58,068 bases of DNA from Deltaproteobacteria bacterium (lineage in GTDB: Bacteria; Desulfobacterota; Syntrophia; Syntrophales; UBA2210). This document shows, one piece after another, positions 33,387-42,318 of the stretch. Under the pieces are notes generated by a model. It made no database searches and was not told the origin of the DNA. It saw nothing but the letters and a program-made list of their open reading frames with translations. The position numbers were made by a program, and so were the translations under genes. Every line of letters begins with the position of its first letter. The stretch's first letter is position 1. The stretch lies in contig JAFGTS010000031.1 of assembly GCA_016933965.1 (NCBI GenBank), positions 1 through 58,068 of the forward strand, in the 5' to 3' direction.

Positions 33387-33908
33387 ATGGAGCAGGGTGG
33401 AGAAGCTATAAAAGTTGTCGCAAGTCCCAACGAAAAAGGGAATGTCAGTATTGTCTGCCGCCAGTGCGGAACCGTCAAACGTCTTAATGTGAATGAAATT
33501 TCCTACAGCGAGGGAGCATACCGCATGAATATGAAATGCGAGGGGTGCGGTAGCCTTCTCGATGTGTTGATTAATCTGCGCAAGGCCTTTCGCAAGCCAA
33601 CGAACCTGACGGGTATCTGCACCACCGTGGAATCCGGTGATATAGACCTGGACGCTCACTTTGACAAGGTGTCGGGGATAGTGGTCTCGGATATTTCAAA
33701 AACGGGAATCGGTTTCAAGATGAAAACCCCCCTGAAAATCAAACAGGGCGATTTCCTTCGTGTAAAGTTCAAACTGGACACCGCAAGCCGTCTCCCCATA
33801 GAAAAAAAGGCGATTGTTCGAAGGGTGTTCGGTGAATACGTGGGTGCAGAATTTACCCGTCCCATCGACGAGCGGGAGAAGGAACTCGCTTTCTATGTCA
33901 AATATTGA
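33387..33908 (+). CDS. PilZ-domain protein with N-terminal zinc-ribbon-like cysteines
   Basis: This 173-residue protein has two CxxC pairs (C24/C27 and C51/C54) in an N-terminal ribbon. A PilZ domain follows, with the c-di-GMP motifs RKAFR (65-69, RxxxR) and DISKTGIGF ([D/N]xSxxG). It should bind cyclic di-GMP. The output is unknown; the ribbon may bind metal or a partner. GGGAG nine bases upstream supports ATG 33387, but GTG 33315 with AGGGAG is a real alternative that would add 24 residues. Confidence 0.85.
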   Translation: MEQGGEAIKVVASPNEKGNVSIVCRQCGTVKRLNVNEISYSEGAYRMNMKCEGCGSLLDVLINLRKAFRKPTNLTGICTTVESGDIDLDAHFDKVSGIVVSDISKTGIGFKMKTPLKIKQGDFLRVKFKLDTASRLPIEKKAIVRRVFGEYVGAEFTRPIDEREKELAFYVKY

Positions 33909-33922
33909 CGGGGGTAGGGGTC

Positions 33923-34022
33923 GGGATTCGAGATTCGTGATTCGGAGAATACGACCGTATCTTTCGCTTCACGACTAACCTCTCACGCTTCACGCCTAAC
34001 GTCTTACACCTAACGCTTCACG
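33923..34022. repeat. Tandem micro-repeats between convergent genes
   Basis: Two arrays lie side by side: GATTCG-type units (33923-33945) and CTTCACG/CCTAACG-type units (33964-34022), alternating about every 8-10 bases. They fill the space between the convergent PilZ and DUF4139 genes. No hairpin terminator is visible. Confidence 0.8.
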
Positions 34023-34023
34023 T

Positions 34024-35439
34024 CTACAACCCTACTCGAACCCGGTAGGTAACGGTGACCTCGCCGTCGGCGGGAACGGTTACATCGAACCGGATCGTGA
34101 AGGCGTCAAGCTTCCGGTACGAATGGCTGCTCCTGAGGATCGACCAGTTGCCGTAAAGGGGCTCAATGATACCCACGACAACGTCTTCCATCTTGTGGTT
34201 CCTGACCTTCACTTCCCACTGAGATTCGAAGAGCTGCGATGTCTTCTGTTGAAAATCGGTCTGCTTGCGTTCGGCTACCACGTCGAAGGCCTCACCGACC
34301 TTCAGCCGCACTTTCTCATCTTTCGGTGTGTGACGGATCCTGTCTTCCCCGATGAACTGCTGGCTTCCCGCAGCGTCCTTTTTATAGAGACGGATGGTTC
34401 CCTCGGGGAGCGGAATGCCGAGGTTGTTCTGTAAAGAGTTTTGGAAGAACACGTACACCGCAACGGGCTGTTCCGGATTTTTCTCACGATACTGCCTGGT
34501 GAAATATCCCGTCGAACCGTAGACAAGAAGTTCCTTTTCGACGGAAACGTCCGCTGCCTCGAACAGCCGTATCTGTTTTGTCTGCCTGTCCTTGATGGTC
34601 GTTTTTCGCTGCAGGTCATAGATGTGATACTCAAAGAACGCCTTTTCCTCGAATTGCGGTGCCGCCTTTGCGACCATTTCGGCCAGCACGGCCCGGTCGC
34701 GCCCGACTTCCTCAGCGCGGTGGATCTCTCCGGCGATCAGTTTCAGGGTTGCCTCTCTATACCCCGCACCGCTGCGGTTGTCGATCGTGACCCATCCCGA
34801 AAGATCCGCCTTCCGGTCGTCCTCGTTCAATACCATGATGTAATCGGCCTCCCAGGATATGTTGCCGGTCAGATAGGAGACCTCAAGGGCGCAGGGGGAT
34901 TGCTTGGTGTTCTCATACAACCAGGTCAGAGTGGGTTTCGCGATGAGGTTTTCAGGAAGTTCGGGAAGGACCTTAAACCCGGGATGTCCAAGGTATATCT
35001 CTCCATCGATCCGATATATCTGGCCGTCGTTATTGCTGAGCAGTTCGGCCTGTATGACGTCCTTCCGGTCATGGTAACGGTTCCAGTCGATGATCTTTAT
35101 CTCTTTGCCCACATATTTATCGAGGAGTTTGTCGGCGTTCATCAGGTCATATTCGTAGTTCTGTTCCAGAACAATGAAGTCACCCGGTCCCCTTTGCGGG
35201 GCCACGTGAACGGTGACGGGGACTATCGAAGCGGCTACGTCCATGAACCGCAGCTCACCGCTGCCGGTAGGGATATCGATGAGCCGGGTGTCCTTGATTA
35301 GGCCAAGGTTACTGTTATAGACGGTAACCTCCACCGACTTCTGGTCTTGCTCGGTACTTTTTATGGCCGTGCCGGCGGATGTCGATGCGGGCACAAGAAG
35401 CAACAGGACGCAACAGAAAATGGCGAACCTTCCTTTCAT
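34024..35439 (-). CDS. DUF4139-domain protein, exported
   Basis: This 471-residue protein has a signal peptide (MKGRFAIFCCVLLLLVPAST) and then a mostly beta-sheet protein. It contains VEVTVYNSNLGLIKDTR, YLTGNISWEADYIMVL and the C-terminal VPADGEVTVTYRVRVGL, the DUF4139 hallmarks. Function is unknown; the family is widespread and periplasmic or outer-membrane associated. GGAGG seven bases before ATG 35439 supports this start. Confidence 0.85.
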   Translation of the reverse strand: MKGRFAIFCCVLLLLVPASTSAGTAIKSTEQDQKSVEVTVYNSNLGLIKDTRLIDIPTGSGELRFMDVAASIVPVTVHVAPQRGPGDFIVLEQNYEYDLMNADKLLDKYVGKEIKIIDWNRYHDRKDVIQAELLSNNDGQIYRIDGEIYLGHPGFKVLPELPENLIAKPTLTWLYENTKQSPCALEVSYLTGNISWEADYIMVLNEDDRKADLSGWVTIDNRSGAGYREATLKLIAGEIHRAEEVGRDRAVLAEMVAKAAPQFEEKAFFEYHIYDLQRKTTIKDRQTKQIRLFEAADVSVEKELLVYGSTGYFTRQYREKNPEQPVAVYVFFQNSLQNNLGIPLPEGTIRLYKKDAAGSQQFIGEDRIRHTPKDEKVRLKVGEAFDVVAERKQTDFQQKTSQLFESQWEVKVRNHKMEDVVVGIIEPLYGNWSILRSSHSYRKLDAFTIRFDVTVPADGEVTVTYRVRVGL

Positions 35440-35529
35440 GGCCGTGCCTCCTTCGGTTCCAACAGTCTTTTTTTGTTTGCCTGGAATAATATCACATCTT
35501 GACGGGAAAGTAATGACGACTTCGTAATA

Positions 35530-35571
35530 TATCCGCATCCCGCATCTCCAATCCCGAATCCCGAATGCCCG
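35530..35571. repeat. Tandem micro-repeats (AATCCCG-type)
   Basis: Units ATCCCGC, ATCTCC, AATCCCG, AATCCCG and AATGCCCG follow one another upstream of the DUF4139 gene. They are related to the GATTCGG units near 33.9 and 53.1 kb in the opposite sense. Confidence 0.75.
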
Positions 35572-35659
35572 TTAGAATTCTAATTACAGGGCCGGGGTTT
35601 TGTGATAAGGGCAGTCCGTGATATCCAATAAAAACCAGTCATCCGGAGGAGCGTTCCCT

Positions 35660-36565
35660 GTGCGCCAGGATGGAACCCTGAAGACCGTCGTCGTTCTTCT
35701 GATCGGCATTACGGCCATATCCTTCGCGGCCATCTTCATCAAGTTCTGCGATGATGTGCCCGCCGTCATGATCGCCACCTACCGTCTGGTCATTGCTTCG
35801 GCCTGCCTCCTGGTGTATTTCAGGATACGGGGCTGCAGCTTCTCAACGCTGACGCGGCGGGACCTGCTTCTCTCATTTCTCGGTGGACTTTTCCTCGCCC
35901 TCCACTTCATTACCTGGATCACGTCGCTGAAATATACATCAGTGGCGAGCAGTGTCGTTCTCGTGACGACAAATCCCATCTTCGTCGGTGTTTTTTCCGC
36001 CCTTGTCCTGCGGGAACGCCAGCAGGGAACGCTGGTGGCCGGGATCATTCTCTGCGTTGCCGGAAGCGCATTTATCGCCTTGGGAGACGGCGGTTTCCGT
36101 GCCCTGGACTTCGGTGACGGAAGGGCTGTACTGGGTGATGTACTGGCACTGATGGGCGCCGTCATGGCAAGCGGTTACCTTATCGTGGGAAGCGCGGTCA
36201 GAGAGCGGCTCGATAATCTGACCTATATCACGATCGTCTTTTCCATCAGCGCGGCCGTTCTCCTTGCCGTCTCGCTTGTATGCTCTATTCCCTTCACGGG
36301 ATACCGTCCTTCATCGTATCTCTTCATGGCGCTTCTCGCCGTCGTTCCCCAGCTGATCGGACATACGGCCTTCAACTGGGCGCTCCGTCATATCAGGGCC
36401 GGCATGATAGCGATCACCATTCTCGGCGAACCCGTTGGTGCCACGCTCCTGGCATACACCTTACTCGGTGAGCCCATCAGCGGGTTCCAGGGCATGGGCA
36501 TGGTACTGATATTCGCCGCCATCATCATCGCATCACGAAGGGGAGGGAAGAGTCTAAGTGCCTGA
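35660..36565 (+). CDS. EamA/DMT-superfamily permease
   Basis: This protein of about 301 residues has ten hydrophobic segments in two EamA repeats. The first repeat includes ITAISFAAIFIKFCDDVPAV and ASSVVLVTTNPIFVGVFSAL; the second includes RAGMIAITILGEPVGATLLA. It exports or imports a small metabolite of unknown identity. GTG 35660 has GGAGGA nine bases upstream; a GTG at 35618 would add 14 residues and cannot be excluded. Micro-repeats follow the stop. Confidence 0.85.
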   Translation: MRQDGTLKTVVVLLIGITAISFAAIFIKFCDDVPAVMIATYRLVIASACLLVYFRIRGCSFSTLTRRDLLLSFLGGLFLALHFITWITSLKYTSVASSVVLVTTNPIFVGVFSALVLRERQQGTLVAGIILCVAGSAFIALGDGGFRALDFGDGRAVLGDVLALMGAVMASGYLIVGSAVRERLDNLTYITIVFSISAAVLLAVSLVCSIPFTGYRPSSYLFMALLAVVPQLIGHTAFNWALRHIRAGMIAITILGEPVGATLLAYTLLGEPISGFQGMGMVLIFAAIIIASRRGGKSLSA

Positions 36566-36580
36566 GTGCCTGAGTGCGTG
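36554..36580. repeat. GAGTGCC tandem repeats
   Basis: AAGTGCC-TGAGTGCC-TGAGTGCG lies just before and after the EamA stop. The same unit recurs at 53072-53104. Confidence 0.8.
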
Positions 36581-36590
36581 ACAAAACCCG

Positions 36591-36672
36591 CCTCCCCCTT
36601 TGGAAAAGGGGGATTGAGGGGGATTTTTAAATATATAAATCCCTCCCACCTCCCTTTACGAAAGGGAGGTGA
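36591..36672. repeat. REP-like double-hairpin element
   Basis: Two hairpins, CCCCCTTT/AAAGGGGG (36594-36612) and ACCTCCCTTT/AAAGGGAGGT (36648-36670), flank an AT-rich core (TTTTTAAATATATAAAT). This pattern is known as a dispersed palindromic repeat in several bacterial lineages; it may also terminate transcription after the EamA gene. Confidence 0.65.
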
Positions 36673-36689
36673 AAAACCTGATCTATAAT

Positions 36690-36712
36690 ACATAATCCGT
36701 AATCCGTAATCC
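36690..36712. repeat. AATCCGT tandem repeats
   Basis: ATAATCCGTAATCCGTAATC is the inverse complement of the ATTACGG array at 30188-30223. It directly abuts the -35 box of the fadR promoter. Confidence 0.8.
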
Positions 36713-36713
36713 C

Positions 36714-36747
36714 TTGACATGGTCATCGTAAATTGGTATGACCTCTA
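36714..36747 (+). promoter_or_regulatory. fadR promoter with overlapping FadR-like operator
   Basis: TTGACA (36714-36719), 17-base spacer, TATGAC (36737-36742). AATTGGTATGACCTCTA (36731-36747) overlaps the -10 box and matches the E. coli FadR consensus AACTGGTCNGACCAGTT at most positions. A second ACCAG lies at 36748-36752. This fits autoregulation by FadR. Confidence 0.55.
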
Positions 36748-36782
36748 ACCAGTAAGAAAGAAACAGTAGAGAGGGTACAGTA

Positions 36783-37514
36783 ATGGCAGTAGAGAAAGGG
36801 CTTCCGTTTCGCCCCGCCCAGTATGCCGAGCGCATGGTAGTGACCGCGATCCTTGACGGCACCTTTCCGCCCGGCTCCGTCCTGCCCAGCGAACGGGTCT
36901 TCGCGGAAGAACTGGGGGTGACCAGGCCCACGCTCAGGGAAATTCTTCAACGCCTCGCAAGTGAGGGATGGATTACCATCCATCACGGGAAACAGACCGT
37001 GGTAAACAATTACTGGAAGGAGGGTGGTCTTCGCCTGCTGAGCACCACGGCCAAATACGGTGATATCCTTTCTCGTGAGTTCATCACCAATCTTCTTGAG
37101 GTGCGGGTCAATCTCCTGCCGCCGGTGGCAAAAAAGGCCGTAGAGAATTCTCCCGATGCCCTGCTCGAATACCTTGGGAAATCCAGGGAACTGAAAGATG
37201 ATCCCGAAGCTTTCGCCCGCTATGACTGGGGATTACAGGTACTGATCGCCCGCGAGTCGCAAAACCCCATATACCTGCTCATACTGAACGATTTTACCGA
37301 CATCTTCAGGTTGATGGCGCCGACCTATTTCAACAGCAGGACAGGAAGGAAGGCTTCGCGAAGGTATTATCAAAAACTGTTCGATGCGATACGTAACGGT
37401 GGTAATTGCATCGAAGATATCGTCAGGGAGGCCCTTGAGACAAGCATCCATATATGGGAGGAACTGGCACGTACACAGGAGGTTTATAATGGAGCGCTGG
37501 AACGGATGGGGTGA
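36783..37514 (+). CDS. fadR: Fatty-acid metabolism regulator FadR (GntR family)
   Basis: This 243-residue protein aligns along its length with enterobacterial FadR. The winged helix reads LPSERVFAEELGVTRPTLRE, then a block containing EGWITIHHGKQTVVNNYW. Residues equivalent to the E. coli DNA contacts Arg35, Thr44, Arg45, Arg49 and His65 are Arg38, Thr47, Arg48, Arg52 and His68. The C-terminal acyl-CoA-binding FadR_C domain follows (NPIYLLILNDFTDIFRLMAP). FadR releases DNA on binding long-chain acyl-CoA. It overlaps the flavoprotein gene by 26 bases and has an operator-like site in its own promoter. Confidence 0.93.
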   Translation: MAVEKGLPFRPAQYAERMVVTAILDGTFPPGSVLPSERVFAEELGVTRPTLREILQRLASEGWITIHHGKQTVVNNYWKEGGLRLLSTTAKYGDILSREFITNLLEVRVNLLPPVAKKAVENSPDALLEYLGKSRELKDDPEAFARYDWGLQVLIARESQNPIYLLILNDFTDIFRLMAPTYFNSRTGRKASRRYYQKLFDAIRNGGNCIEDIVREALETSIHIWEELARTQEVYNGALERMG

Positions 37515-39081
37515 CGAGACGGTAACGATGGAACTGCCTTCTCAGGCCCTTGACCTTCTCCGGGGGCTTATCGGAGAGGGAACACCCCGGAAGGATCACA
37601 GCCTTGAAGATACCCTGGCGGCGATTCCACAATCGCGGCTTGGAGAATACCGGCTCATTTCAAAGGATCCGCGGGAGCGGCTTATCCATGCTCACGGCCA
37701 GAGCCTGCCGGACTGGATAGCATTACGGTGCGGCACGCTTGAAAGGTATCCGGACGGTGTAGCCCATCCGACGACACTGCAGGACGTAAAGGAGATCCTC
37801 GACTATACCCAGCGGGAGCATCTGGTCGTCATCCCTTACGGAGGTGGAACAAGTGTCGTGGGACACCTGACGATTCCCGAATCGGACCGCCCGGTGGTGA
37901 GCCTTTCCATGAAGCGCCTGAAACGCATGATTACCATGGAACCAGAAAGTCTGCTTGCCACCTTTGAGGCCGGTGTTCGGGGCCCTGACCTGGAAGCGCA
38001 GTTGGCGGCGAAGGGATATACGTTCGGGCATTATCCTCAATCATTCGAGTATTCGTCGCTGGGGGGCTGGATCGTGACGCGTTCCAGCGGCCAGCAATCT
38101 CTCCACTACGGAAGCATCGACCGGTTGTTCGTGGGCGGGGAGGTCATCACGCCGAGGGGAATCCTTCCCATGACGGACTTTCCCGTATCTGCGGCGGGAC
38201 CGGACCTGAAGCAACTGGTCCTCGGGTCTGAGGGAAGAATGGGTGTCCTTACGAAGGCGATGGTGAAGATAACCCCCATACCCGAGGTCGACGACGTTTT
38301 CGGTGTCTTTTTTCCCGACTGGACCGAAGCCTTTGAGGGGGTCAGGAACCTCGCCGCCGCTGAGCTTCCCCTTTCCATGATCCGTTTGAGCAATCCCGTT
38401 GAAACGATGACGAATCTCTATCTTGCCGGACATGAACGGGAGATCGCCCTTCTGAAGAAATATCTGAGCCTGCGGGGTATCCCGGAGAACGGATGCTGCA
38501 TGTGCCTGATCGGGATAATCGGTTCGCGTCGGATCGCGCGTGCGGTAAAAGGTGAGGTGAACTCGATCATCGGCCGTCACGGCGCGGTTTCCGTGGGCAG
38601 GTCCATGGGAAAGGGATGGAAGAAGAACCGTTTCAGGACACCTTACCTGCGCAACACCCTCTGGGATGCCGGCTATGCCGTCGACACCCTGGAAACGTCC
38701 GTTCCCTGGGACCGTGTGGAAGAAACCATGGATGAGATCGAACGGGTCATCGGCAAGGGGTTGATGCCCTTCGATGAGAACGTGCATGTCTTCACGCACC
38801 TTTCAAGAATTTATGCGACGGGGTCGAGCATCTATACGCAGTTTGTTTTCCGACTGGGTGAAACACCGGAAGCAACGGTGGAACGATGGAAGATCCTCAA
38901 AGATGCGGCCAGCCGGGTCATCGTCAAGGTGGGGGGTACGATCAGTCATCAGCATGGCGTGGGAATCGACCACAAACCCTATCTGGAGGCCGAGAAGGGA
39001 AGCGTCGGAATGGGATTACTGAAGGAGATCACCACCTATCTCGATCCTGAACGGCGCATGAATCCCACAAAGTTGATCTGA
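37489..39081 (+). CDS. FAD-binding oxidase, alkyldihydroxyacetonephosphate synthase-like
   Basis: This 530-residue protein of the vanillyl-alcohol-oxidase flavoprotein family resembles alkyl-DHAP synthase (ADPS). ADPS swaps the acyl chain of acyl-DHAP for a fatty alcohol and so makes the ether bond. The FAD-binding domain holds VVIPYGGGTSVVGHL and SLGGWIVTRSSGQQSLHYG. The C-terminal signature is ISHQHGVGIDHKPYL, where ADPS usually has SHHHGVG; here the central His is Gln. AGGAGG sets ATG 37489, inside the end of fadR. A glycolate/D-lactate oxidase-type activity is the alternative. Confidence 0.85.
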   Translation: MERWNGWGDETVTMELPSQALDLLRGLIGEGTPRKDHSLEDTLAAIPQSRLGEYRLISKDPRERLIHAHGQSLPDWIALRCGTLERYPDGVAHPTTLQDVKEILDYTQREHLVVIPYGGGTSVVGHLTIPESDRPVVSLSMKRLKRMITMEPESLLATFEAGVRGPDLEAQLAAKGYTFGHYPQSFEYSSLGGWIVTRSSGQQSLHYGSIDRLFVGGEVITPRGILPMTDFPVSAAGPDLKQLVLGSEGRMGVLTKAMVKITPIPEVDDVFGVFFPDWTEAFEGVRNLAAAELPLSMIRLSNPVETMTNLYLAGHEREIALLKKYLSLRGIPENGCCMCLIGIIGSRRIARAVKGEVNSIIGRHGAVSVGRSMGKGWKKNRFRTPYLRNTLWDAGYAVDTLETSVPWDRVEETMDEIERVIGKGLMPFDENVHVFTHLSRIYATGSSIYTQFVFRLGETPEATVERWKILKDAASRVIVKVGGTISHQHGVGIDHKPYLEAEKGSVGMGLLKEITTYLDPERRMNPTKLI

Positions 39082-39154
39082 GGGGAACCGGGCGTTCTGC
39101 GGCCAACCGCTGAAGATGCCCGTCATCCCCGGAATTGGAGCACGAGGTGAACCC

Positions 39155-40711
39155 ATGAACGTGCAGGACATTCCGGAAACCTGGGATTTGATCGTTATCG
39201 GCGGGGGTATCACGGGAGCCGGCATATTCCGTGAGGCCGTGAGGATGGGATTCAGCGTCCTCCTCCTGGAGCAGAAGGACTATTCCTGGGGCACGTCGAG
39301 CCGGTCGACGAAACTGGTCCATGGCGGACTTCGGTACCTCAGGGAGGGACATCTCCTTTTGACAAAGGCCGCCGTGGAAGAACGGGAACGCATGCTGAAA
39401 GAAGCCCCGGGCCTGGTCGAGCAGGTGGGGTTCCTGCTTCCCGTTTACAAGGGGGCCGGGCCGGGCAAGTGGACCGTTGATATCGGTCTTCTGCTCTATG
39501 ACCTGATGGCCGGACAGAAACAGCATTCATTTCTCGACCTGGAAGAATTCCGGAAAATGTCTCCGCACCTCAGGCAGGAGGACCTCGTGGGAGGCTTTCG
39601 CTTTTTCGATGCCCAGGTCGACGATTGCCGGCTGGTCCTTCGTCTTATCATTGAGGCCGTCGCGAACGGTGGTGTCGCCTTGAACTACACAAAAGCGACG
39701 GAAATTCTGTACGACGCGAAGGGTAATGTCGCCGGTGTGGTGGCGGAGGACACGGAAACAAGAGAAACCCGGGAGTTCCAGACAAAGACCGTCATCAACG
39801 CAACCGGTGCCTGGGGCGAGAAACTGCACCCGTCGCCTGATCCGAAGCGGCATTTACGTCCCCTGCGGGGAAGCCATATGGTATTTCCTCTCTGGGCGCT
39901 GCCACTCGATCACGCCGTGGCGTTCATGCATCCCGCAGACGACAGGGGTTTCTTTGCCATTCCATGGGAAGGTGCCGTCCTGGTCGGTACGACCGATATC
40001 GATCACCATCAGGACCTGTCCGAGGAACCGGTCATCACGAAGGAAGAGGTGGACTACATGATGGAAGGGATCCGGTACTATTTTCCCTCCATCGAGCTGT
40101 CTCCCGCGGACTGTCTCTCCACATTCGCCGGTGTCCGGCCTGTCCTGAGCGAGGGGAAACTTTCACCGTCCGAAGAATCCCGTGATTACGCGGTCTGGAA
40201 GAAACAGGGAATGGTCACCGTGACGGGGGGAAAACTGACCACGTTCCGGCGCATGGCCTGGGATACACTGAAAGCAGCAGCGGCCTTTCTGCCGGAAATG
40301 AAGGAGATCAGCAAAAAGGACCCTGTTTTTGCCAAGGTCCCTGAAAAGGTCACCCGATCGCAGGGGCTGACGAAAAAGACGTGGCGGCGTCTCTACGGCA
40401 GGTATGGTGAATCGGCGAAAGAAGTTGTCGCGTCCGCCGCCGCCGATGACCTGAACGCGATCCCTGGTACCGATACGCTCTGGGCCGAGATCCCCTTTAC
40501 GGCGAACCGTGAACAGGTCCGTCATCTCTCCGACCTGCTGCTTCGACGTGTCCGGATCGGGCTCCTGACGACACAGGGAGGACGTGAGCATATGGAGCGT
40601 ATCCGCCGTCTCTGCAGCCCCCTTCTTCCCTGGAGCGATCTCAGATGGGAGGACGAGATCGACATGTATCACGGTCTCTGGGATCGGGCCTATTCTCTTC
40701 CTTCAACATGA
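39155..40711 (+). CDS. glpD: FAD-dependent glycerol-3-phosphate dehydrogenase (GlpD-like)
   Basis: This 518-residue flavoprotein has the FAD motif VIGGGITGAGIFREAVRMG and the GlpA/GlpD signature GTSSRSTKLVHGGLRYL. The C-terminal DAO_C helical domain is present. It oxidises glycerol 3-phosphate to DHAP and passes electrons to the quinone pool. GAGG seven bases before the ATG supports 39155. It lies 73 bases after the ADPS-like gene and 13 before the kinase, so the three look co-transcribed. DHAP made here is the precursor of alkyl-DHAP. Confidence 0.88.
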   Translation: MNVQDIPETWDLIVIGGGITGAGIFREAVRMGFSVLLLEQKDYSWGTSSRSTKLVHGGLRYLREGHLLLTKAAVEERERMLKEAPGLVEQVGFLLPVYKGAGPGKWTVDIGLLLYDLMAGQKQHSFLDLEEFRKMSPHLRQEDLVGGFRFFDAQVDDCRLVLRLIIEAVANGGVALNYTKATEILYDAKGNVAGVVAEDTETRETREFQTKTVINATGAWGEKLHPSPDPKRHLRPLRGSHMVFPLWALPLDHAVAFMHPADDRGFFAIPWEGAVLVGTTDIDHHQDLSEEPVITKEEVDYMMEGIRYYFPSIELSPADCLSTFAGVRPVLSEGKLSPSEESRDYAVWKKQGMVTVTGGKLTTFRRMAWDTLKAAAAFLPEMKEISKKDPVFAKVPEKVTRSQGLTKKTWRRLYGRYGESAKEVVASAAADDLNAIPGTDTLWAEIPFTANREQVRHLSDLLLRRVRIGLLTTQGGREHMERIRRLCSPLLPWSDLRWEDEIDMYHGLWDRAYSLPST

Positions 40712-40724
40712 CAGGAGGACACTT

Positions 40725-42293
40725 ATGAATTCAAAGGACCTGCTTCTTGCCATCGATTGCGGTACCCAGAGTCTGAAAGCGCTTGTGTTCGACATGAAGG
40801 GTACCTTATTGGCCCGCCAGCGCGTGGCGTTCAGACCGTACTTCTCTGATAACCCGGGCTGGGCTGAACAGGACCCGGAGGTTTTCTGGCGATCGCTCTG
40901 CCAGGCCTGTCAGGAACTATGGCAGCGGGGTGATGTTCCCCGCGATCGGATCGCGGGGGTATCCCTGACCACGCAGCGGGCATCGGTGATCAATCTCGAC
41001 CGCAGGGGAAAACCGTTGCGGCCCGCCGTGATCTGGCTGGACCAGCGGAAAACCTATAATCTACCCCCCCTGGGAGGCCTCTGGGGTTTTCTCTTCAAGG
41101 CCCTCCGCCTGAGCGGGACCATCGACTACTTCCGTTCCGAGGCCGAGGCGAACTGGATCAGCACCTACCAGCCCGACGTCTGGAGAAATACCCACAAGTA
41201 TCTTCTCCTTTCAGGTTACCTCAACCACCGTCTGACGGGAGAGTTCGTCGATTCCGTGGGTTCCCAGGTCGGATATATCCCCTTTGATTACAAGAAACTC
41301 CAGTGGGCGCCGGGCTGGGACTGGAAATGGAAGTGTCTTTCAATGGAAAGGGAAAAGCTGCCGAAGCTCGTTGACGTTGGTCAGCCCCTGGGTACCATCA
41401 CCGAGGAAGCCTCGCGGGAGACGGGACTGCCGAAGGGGCTCCCTGTTATCGCCGCCGCGGCAGACAAGGCCTGCGAGGTCATCGGGTCGGGAAGCCTCGA
41501 GCCGTCCATCGGATGCCTGAGCTATGGAACGACGGCGACCATCAACGTGACGAGCGAAAAATATATCGAAGCGGTGTCGATGCTGCCGCCCTATCCGGCG
41601 GCGATACCGCGCTGGCACACCATAGAGGTGCAGATATTCCGGGGATACTGGATGGTGAGCTGGTTCAAGGAAGAATTCGGCCACCCCGAGATCGAGGAGG
41701 CGTCGAAACAGGGCATAGAGGTAGAAGAACTCTTTGACGAACTGATAGAAGACGTTCCCGCCGGTTCGATGGGGCTGATGCTCCAGCCGTTCTGGAGTCC
41801 CGGGTTGAAGGTGCCCGGCCCGGAGGCAAAGGGGGCGGTCATCGGGTTCGGTGACATCCATACCCGGGCCTATCTCTACCGGTCCATCCTGGAAGGCCTG
41901 GCCTACGCTCTCAGGGAAGGAAAGGAGCGGATAGAGAAACGCACCGGGATCCCCATCACGACGCTGCGGGTCTCGGGGGGCGGTTCGCAGAGCAGAAAGG
42001 CAATGCAGCTCACGGCGGATATCTTCGGCCTGCCGACGGCAAAACCGCATCTCTACGAAACATCGGGACTCGGTGCGGCTATCGACGCCGCTGTCGGCCT
42101 GAAGCTGTTTCCTGATTTTCCCGATGCCGTCCAGGCCATGACGCACGTCGGAGAAGTATTTGAGCCGGACAATCGAAATCACCAGCTCTATGACGCCTTG
42201 TACCGTGATGTCTATAAGCAGATGTACAAGCGCCTGAAACCACTCTATGAGCGGATCCGGGAAATTACGGGGTATCCGGAAAAGATCTCCTGA
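40725..42293 (+). CDS. FGGY-family carbohydrate kinase
   Basis: This 522-residue kinase has the N-terminal ATP motif LLAIDCGTQSLKALVFD and the C-terminal FGGY block TLRVSGGGSQSRKAMQL. Glycerol kinase (about 500 residues) and xylulokinase belong here; the substrate cannot be read directly. AGGAGG precedes the ATG. Directly after a GlpD-like gene, glycerol or dihydroxyacetone is the most economical guess. Converges tail to tail with the peptidase gene, with only 25 bases between stops. Confidence 0.85.
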   Translation: MNSKDLLLAIDCGTQSLKALVFDMKGTLLARQRVAFRPYFSDNPGWAEQDPEVFWRSLCQACQELWQRGDVPRDRIAGVSLTTQRASVINLDRRGKPLRPAVIWLDQRKTYNLPPLGGLWGFLFKALRLSGTIDYFRSEAEANWISTYQPDVWRNTHKYLLLSGYLNHRLTGEFVDSVGSQVGYIPFDYKKLQWAPGWDWKWKCLSMEREKLPKLVDVGQPLGTITEEASRETGLPKGLPVIAAAADKACEVIGSGSLEPSIGCLSYGTTATINVTSEKYIEAVSMLPPYPAAIPRWHTIEVQIFRGYWMVSWFKEEFGHPEIEEASKQGIEVEELFDELIEDVPAGSMGLMLQPFWSPGLKVPGPEAKGAVIGFGDIHTRAYLYRSILEGLAYALREGKERIEKRTGIPITTLRVSGGGSQSRKAMQLTADIFGLPTAKPHLYETSGLGAAIDAAVGLKLFPDFPDAVQAMTHVGEVFEPDNRNHQLYDALYRDVYKQMYKRLKPLYERIREITGYPEKIS

Positions 42294-42318
42294 CGGGAGA
42301 AGCTGCTGCTGTGTGACC

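Noticed and set aside
30188-34022. Repeat arrays as possible CRISPR
   Set aside because: Units are 7-10 bases with no separate spacers and no cas genes in the window.
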